Source of the DNA: Pyrinomonadaceae bacterium
Lineage (GTDB): Bacteria; Acidobacteriota; Blastocatellia; Pyrinomonadales; Pyrinomonadaceae
Direction: 5' to 3'
DNA: 64,000 bases
Assembly: GCA_026129865.1 (NCBI GenBank)
Contig: JAHCHG010000008.1
Location: 124,001 to 188,000 of the forward strand
Shown in pieces: positions 62,558-64,000 of the stretch; positions within the stretch are counted from its first letter, which is position 1; every line of letters begins with the position of its first letter. Both the position numbers and the translations under genes were made by a program. The notes below the pieces were generated by a model that had not been told where the DNA came from, did no database searches, and worked only from the letters and a program-made list of their open reading frames with translations.

Positions 62558-63454
62558 ATGAACGACAAATTTAAAGTTTTGATCGCCTATGACGGTTCGG
62601 ATTTTGCAGACGCTGCGCTTGATGATCTAAAGAACGCTGGTTTGCCCGAATCGTCGGAAATTCTTGTTTTCAGCGTTGCTGAGATCTGGCTTCCGCCCTA
62701 TGAAAATATTGATGAGGTCGAGTTCGTCAATGATCAATTAAAGGAAAAGTTTCACGCCAATCTCAAGGTTCTGGACTTCGCGCGCCAATCTGCATCTGCC
62801 GCGGCGCTTCGTGTAAGGAATGTTAATCCCGCGTGGAACGTTTCGTCGGACGCAACGGACGGAACCGCGACGTGGGAAATACTGAATCGCGCAGAAAGCT
62901 TCGGTGCCGATCTGATTATTGTCGGATCGCAGGGAAAACAGGGGATGGATCGTATCTTGATTGGAAGCGTCGCGCAAAAGATCGTAAACGATGCGAATTG
63001 TTCGGTCCGCGTCGCGCGCGGATCGGTTGCCGTCGATGACGCTGTAACCCGCATTATTGTCGGCTATGATGGAAGCGCAGGCGCAGATCAAGCGGTCGAA
63101 ATGATCGCTTCGCGGAACTGGAGCAAAGGAACTGAAGTTCTGCTTGTTGTAGTTGAAGACACAGGTTTGCTCAGCAGATTGTTCGATTCCGGCGCGGAGA
63201 ATGTCGAGGGTATCGCCGCCGCTGCGGTCGAAGAGCTGAGATCGCGAAACTTAGAAGCCAACATCGCTATCCGTGAGGGCAATCCGAAAAATATTCTGCT
63301 CGAAGAGGCGAACAAGATCGGTGCCGATTGTATTTTTGTCGGCGCGGCGAAATTTGACGACACCGTTTCGCGATACTTGCTCGGAAGTGTTTCGTCCGCG
63401 GTCGTAACGCGGGCAGATTGTTCGGTCGAGGTCGTTCGATCGCAGAGAGATTGA
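62558..63454 (+). CDS. tandem universal stress protein (two Usp domains)
   Basis: The 298-residue protein consists of two UspA domains. Domain 1 (about 5-150) opens KVLIAYDGSDFADAALDDL and carries the ATP-binding GSQGKQGMDRILIGSVAQKI. Domain 2 (about 158-298) opens RIIVGYDGSAGADQAVEMI and has the shorter GAAKFDDTVSRYLLGSVSS. The G-x2-G-x9-G(S/T) pattern is intact in domain 1 and altered in domain 2, so only the first may bind ATP. Such proteins help in stress survival. The next gene starts three bases after its stop. Confidence 0.9.
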   Translation: MNDKFKVLIAYDGSDFADAALDDLKNAGLPESSEILVFSVAEIWLPPYENIDEVEFVNDQLKEKFHANLKVLDFARQSASAAALRVRNVNPAWNVSSDATDGTATWEILNRAESFGADLIIVGSQGKQGMDRILIGSVAQKIVNDANCSVRVARGSVAVDDAVTRIIVGYDGSAGADQAVEMIASRNWSKGTEVLLVVVEDTGLLSRLFDSGAENVEGIAAAAVEELRSRNLEANIAIREGNPKNILLEEANKIGADCIFVGAAKFDDTVSRYLLGSVSSAVVTRADCSVEVVRSQRD

Positions 63455-63457
63455 TAG

Positions 63458-64000
63458 ATGTCGGAATTCGATCATGAACATTCGCCGGATGCGATCACAT
63501 CGCGGCTAGCTGCCGTTAAGCATAATTACATTCGCGACTGGATCTACGGCGGAATTGACGGCGCTGTAACAACATTTGCAGTCGTCTCCGGTGTTGCCGG
63601 CGCCGAACTTTCAACGACGATCGTCCTAATTCTGGGGTTCTCGAACCTTGTCGCAGACGGTTTTTCGATGGCGGCGAGTAATTTTTTGGGTACCCGCGCC
63701 GAAATTGATGATTACCGTCGATTGGAAAAGATAGAATACCGGCATATTGAACAGTTTCCCGAAGGCGAACGCGAAGAAGTTCGACAGATCTATGCTGAAA
63801 AAGGCTTCGAAGGCGACGATCTGGAAAACGCAGTCGAACTGATCACATCGGACAACGAGCGTTGGGTGAAAACCATGCTAGCGGAAGAATACGGATTGCC
63901 TTCCGAAATTCGATCGCCCATAAAAGCTGCATTCGCAACATTTGCCGCTTTTTGCATTTGCGGACTCGTGCCGCTCGTCCCCTACTTGTTTACGGTCAAA
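63458..64000 (+). CDS. VIT1/CCC1-family iron/manganese transporter, 3' end outside window
   Basis: From the ATG at 63458 the frame stays open to the window end (181 residues). The family opening is seen in VKHNYIRDWIYGGIDGAVTT and FAVVSGVAGA, followed by helix VLILGFSNLVADGFSMAASNFLG (positions guide). A cytoplasmic helical insertion (EKIEYRHIEQFPEGEREEV) then precedes a new membrane helix. VIT1/CCC1 proteins move Fe2+ or Mn2+ across membranes. It is three bases after the Usp gene, so the two are co-transcribed, which suggests a stress or metal response unit. Confidence 0.85.
   Translation, partial: MSEFDHEHSPDAITSRLAAVKHNYIRDWIYGGIDGAVTTFAVVSGVAGAELSTTIVLILGFSNLVADGFSMAASNFLGTRAEIDDYRRLEKIEYRHIEQFPEGEREEVRQIYAEKGFEGDDLENAVELITSDNERWVKTMLAEEYGLPSEIRSPIKAAFATFAAFCICGLVPLVPYLFTVK

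Overview
The window looks like a chromosomal segment from a member of the Acidobacteriota, most likely class Blastocatellia (Pyrinomonadaceae-like). This is inferred from gene content and style, not from a marker phylogeny. The cell is a diderm: bamA, three skp/ompH paralogues, fabZ, lpxA, a tamA/tamB pair and a LolC/E-type permease are all present. Three secreted proteins carry the 45-residue FG-GAP/VCBS-like repeat ending in FRPSTGTWY that is abundant in that group. Asn/Thr- and Pro/Ser-rich linkers and an ECF sigma/TPR-CHAT/subtilase cluster fit the same origin. I found no rRNA, tRNA, CRISPR array, insertion sequence, integrase or phage gene.

Layout. 1-3.6 kb: a gene tail, a small membrane protein, a cupin-like protein, rlmH, a DksA/TraR zinc-finger protein and comF. 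3.6-16.8 kb, minus strand: a PQQ-type sugar dehydrogenase fused to FG-GAP repeats, tsaD, tamA, tamB and a ribBA whose GTP cyclohydrolase II half has lost its zinc cysteines. 16.9-29.2 kb, plus strand: a LolC/E-like permease, a ClpC-type unfoldase, then the envelope cluster bamA-skp1-skp2-skp3-fabZ-(membrane protein)-lpxA, ending in a short selW-like gene that needs an in-frame UGA read as selenocysteine, a strong terminator, and a FabF-like ketosynthase. 29.2-35.4 kb: two small conserved unknowns, an S1/P1 nuclease, an M20 peptidase, a DUF421 protein overlapping an orphan DNA methyltransferase, exonuclease III and an iodotyrosine-deiodinase-like flavoprotein. 35.4-41 kb: ECF sigma factor, small beta-rich protein, TPR-CHAT protease and secreted subtilase, all in one direction and ending at a terminator.

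41-50.5 kb: a CHRD/FG-GAP surface protein, DinB-like protein, PD40-type lipoprotein, M61 peptidase, MFS exporter, secreted histidine phosphatase and a Baeyer-Villiger-type monooxygenase. 50.5-54 kb is an AT-richer accessory patch: two PIN-domain toxin-antitoxin modules around a glcD-like oxidase, a truncated DUF433 antitoxin and a gene-poor stretch. 54-64 kb: a Cas4/RecB-like iron-sulfur nuclease, a third FG-GAP protein, a dicarboxylate symporter, a Uma2 protein with a changed catalytic residue, a rhomboid protease, rlmN, a NUC1 nuclease, a tandem universal stress protein and the start of a VIT1/CCC1 transporter.

The two observations I rate highest are the selW-like selenoprotein (27558-27788), which shorter-frame gene calling would mis-start, and the sigma/CHAT/subtilase locus (35431-40997), which has the architecture of a regulated proteolytic signalling or conflict system. 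Next come a perfect 36-residue tandem repeat inside TamB, the RibBX-like RibBA and the IYD-like dehalogenase. All functional calls rest on reading motifs by eye; no database search was run.
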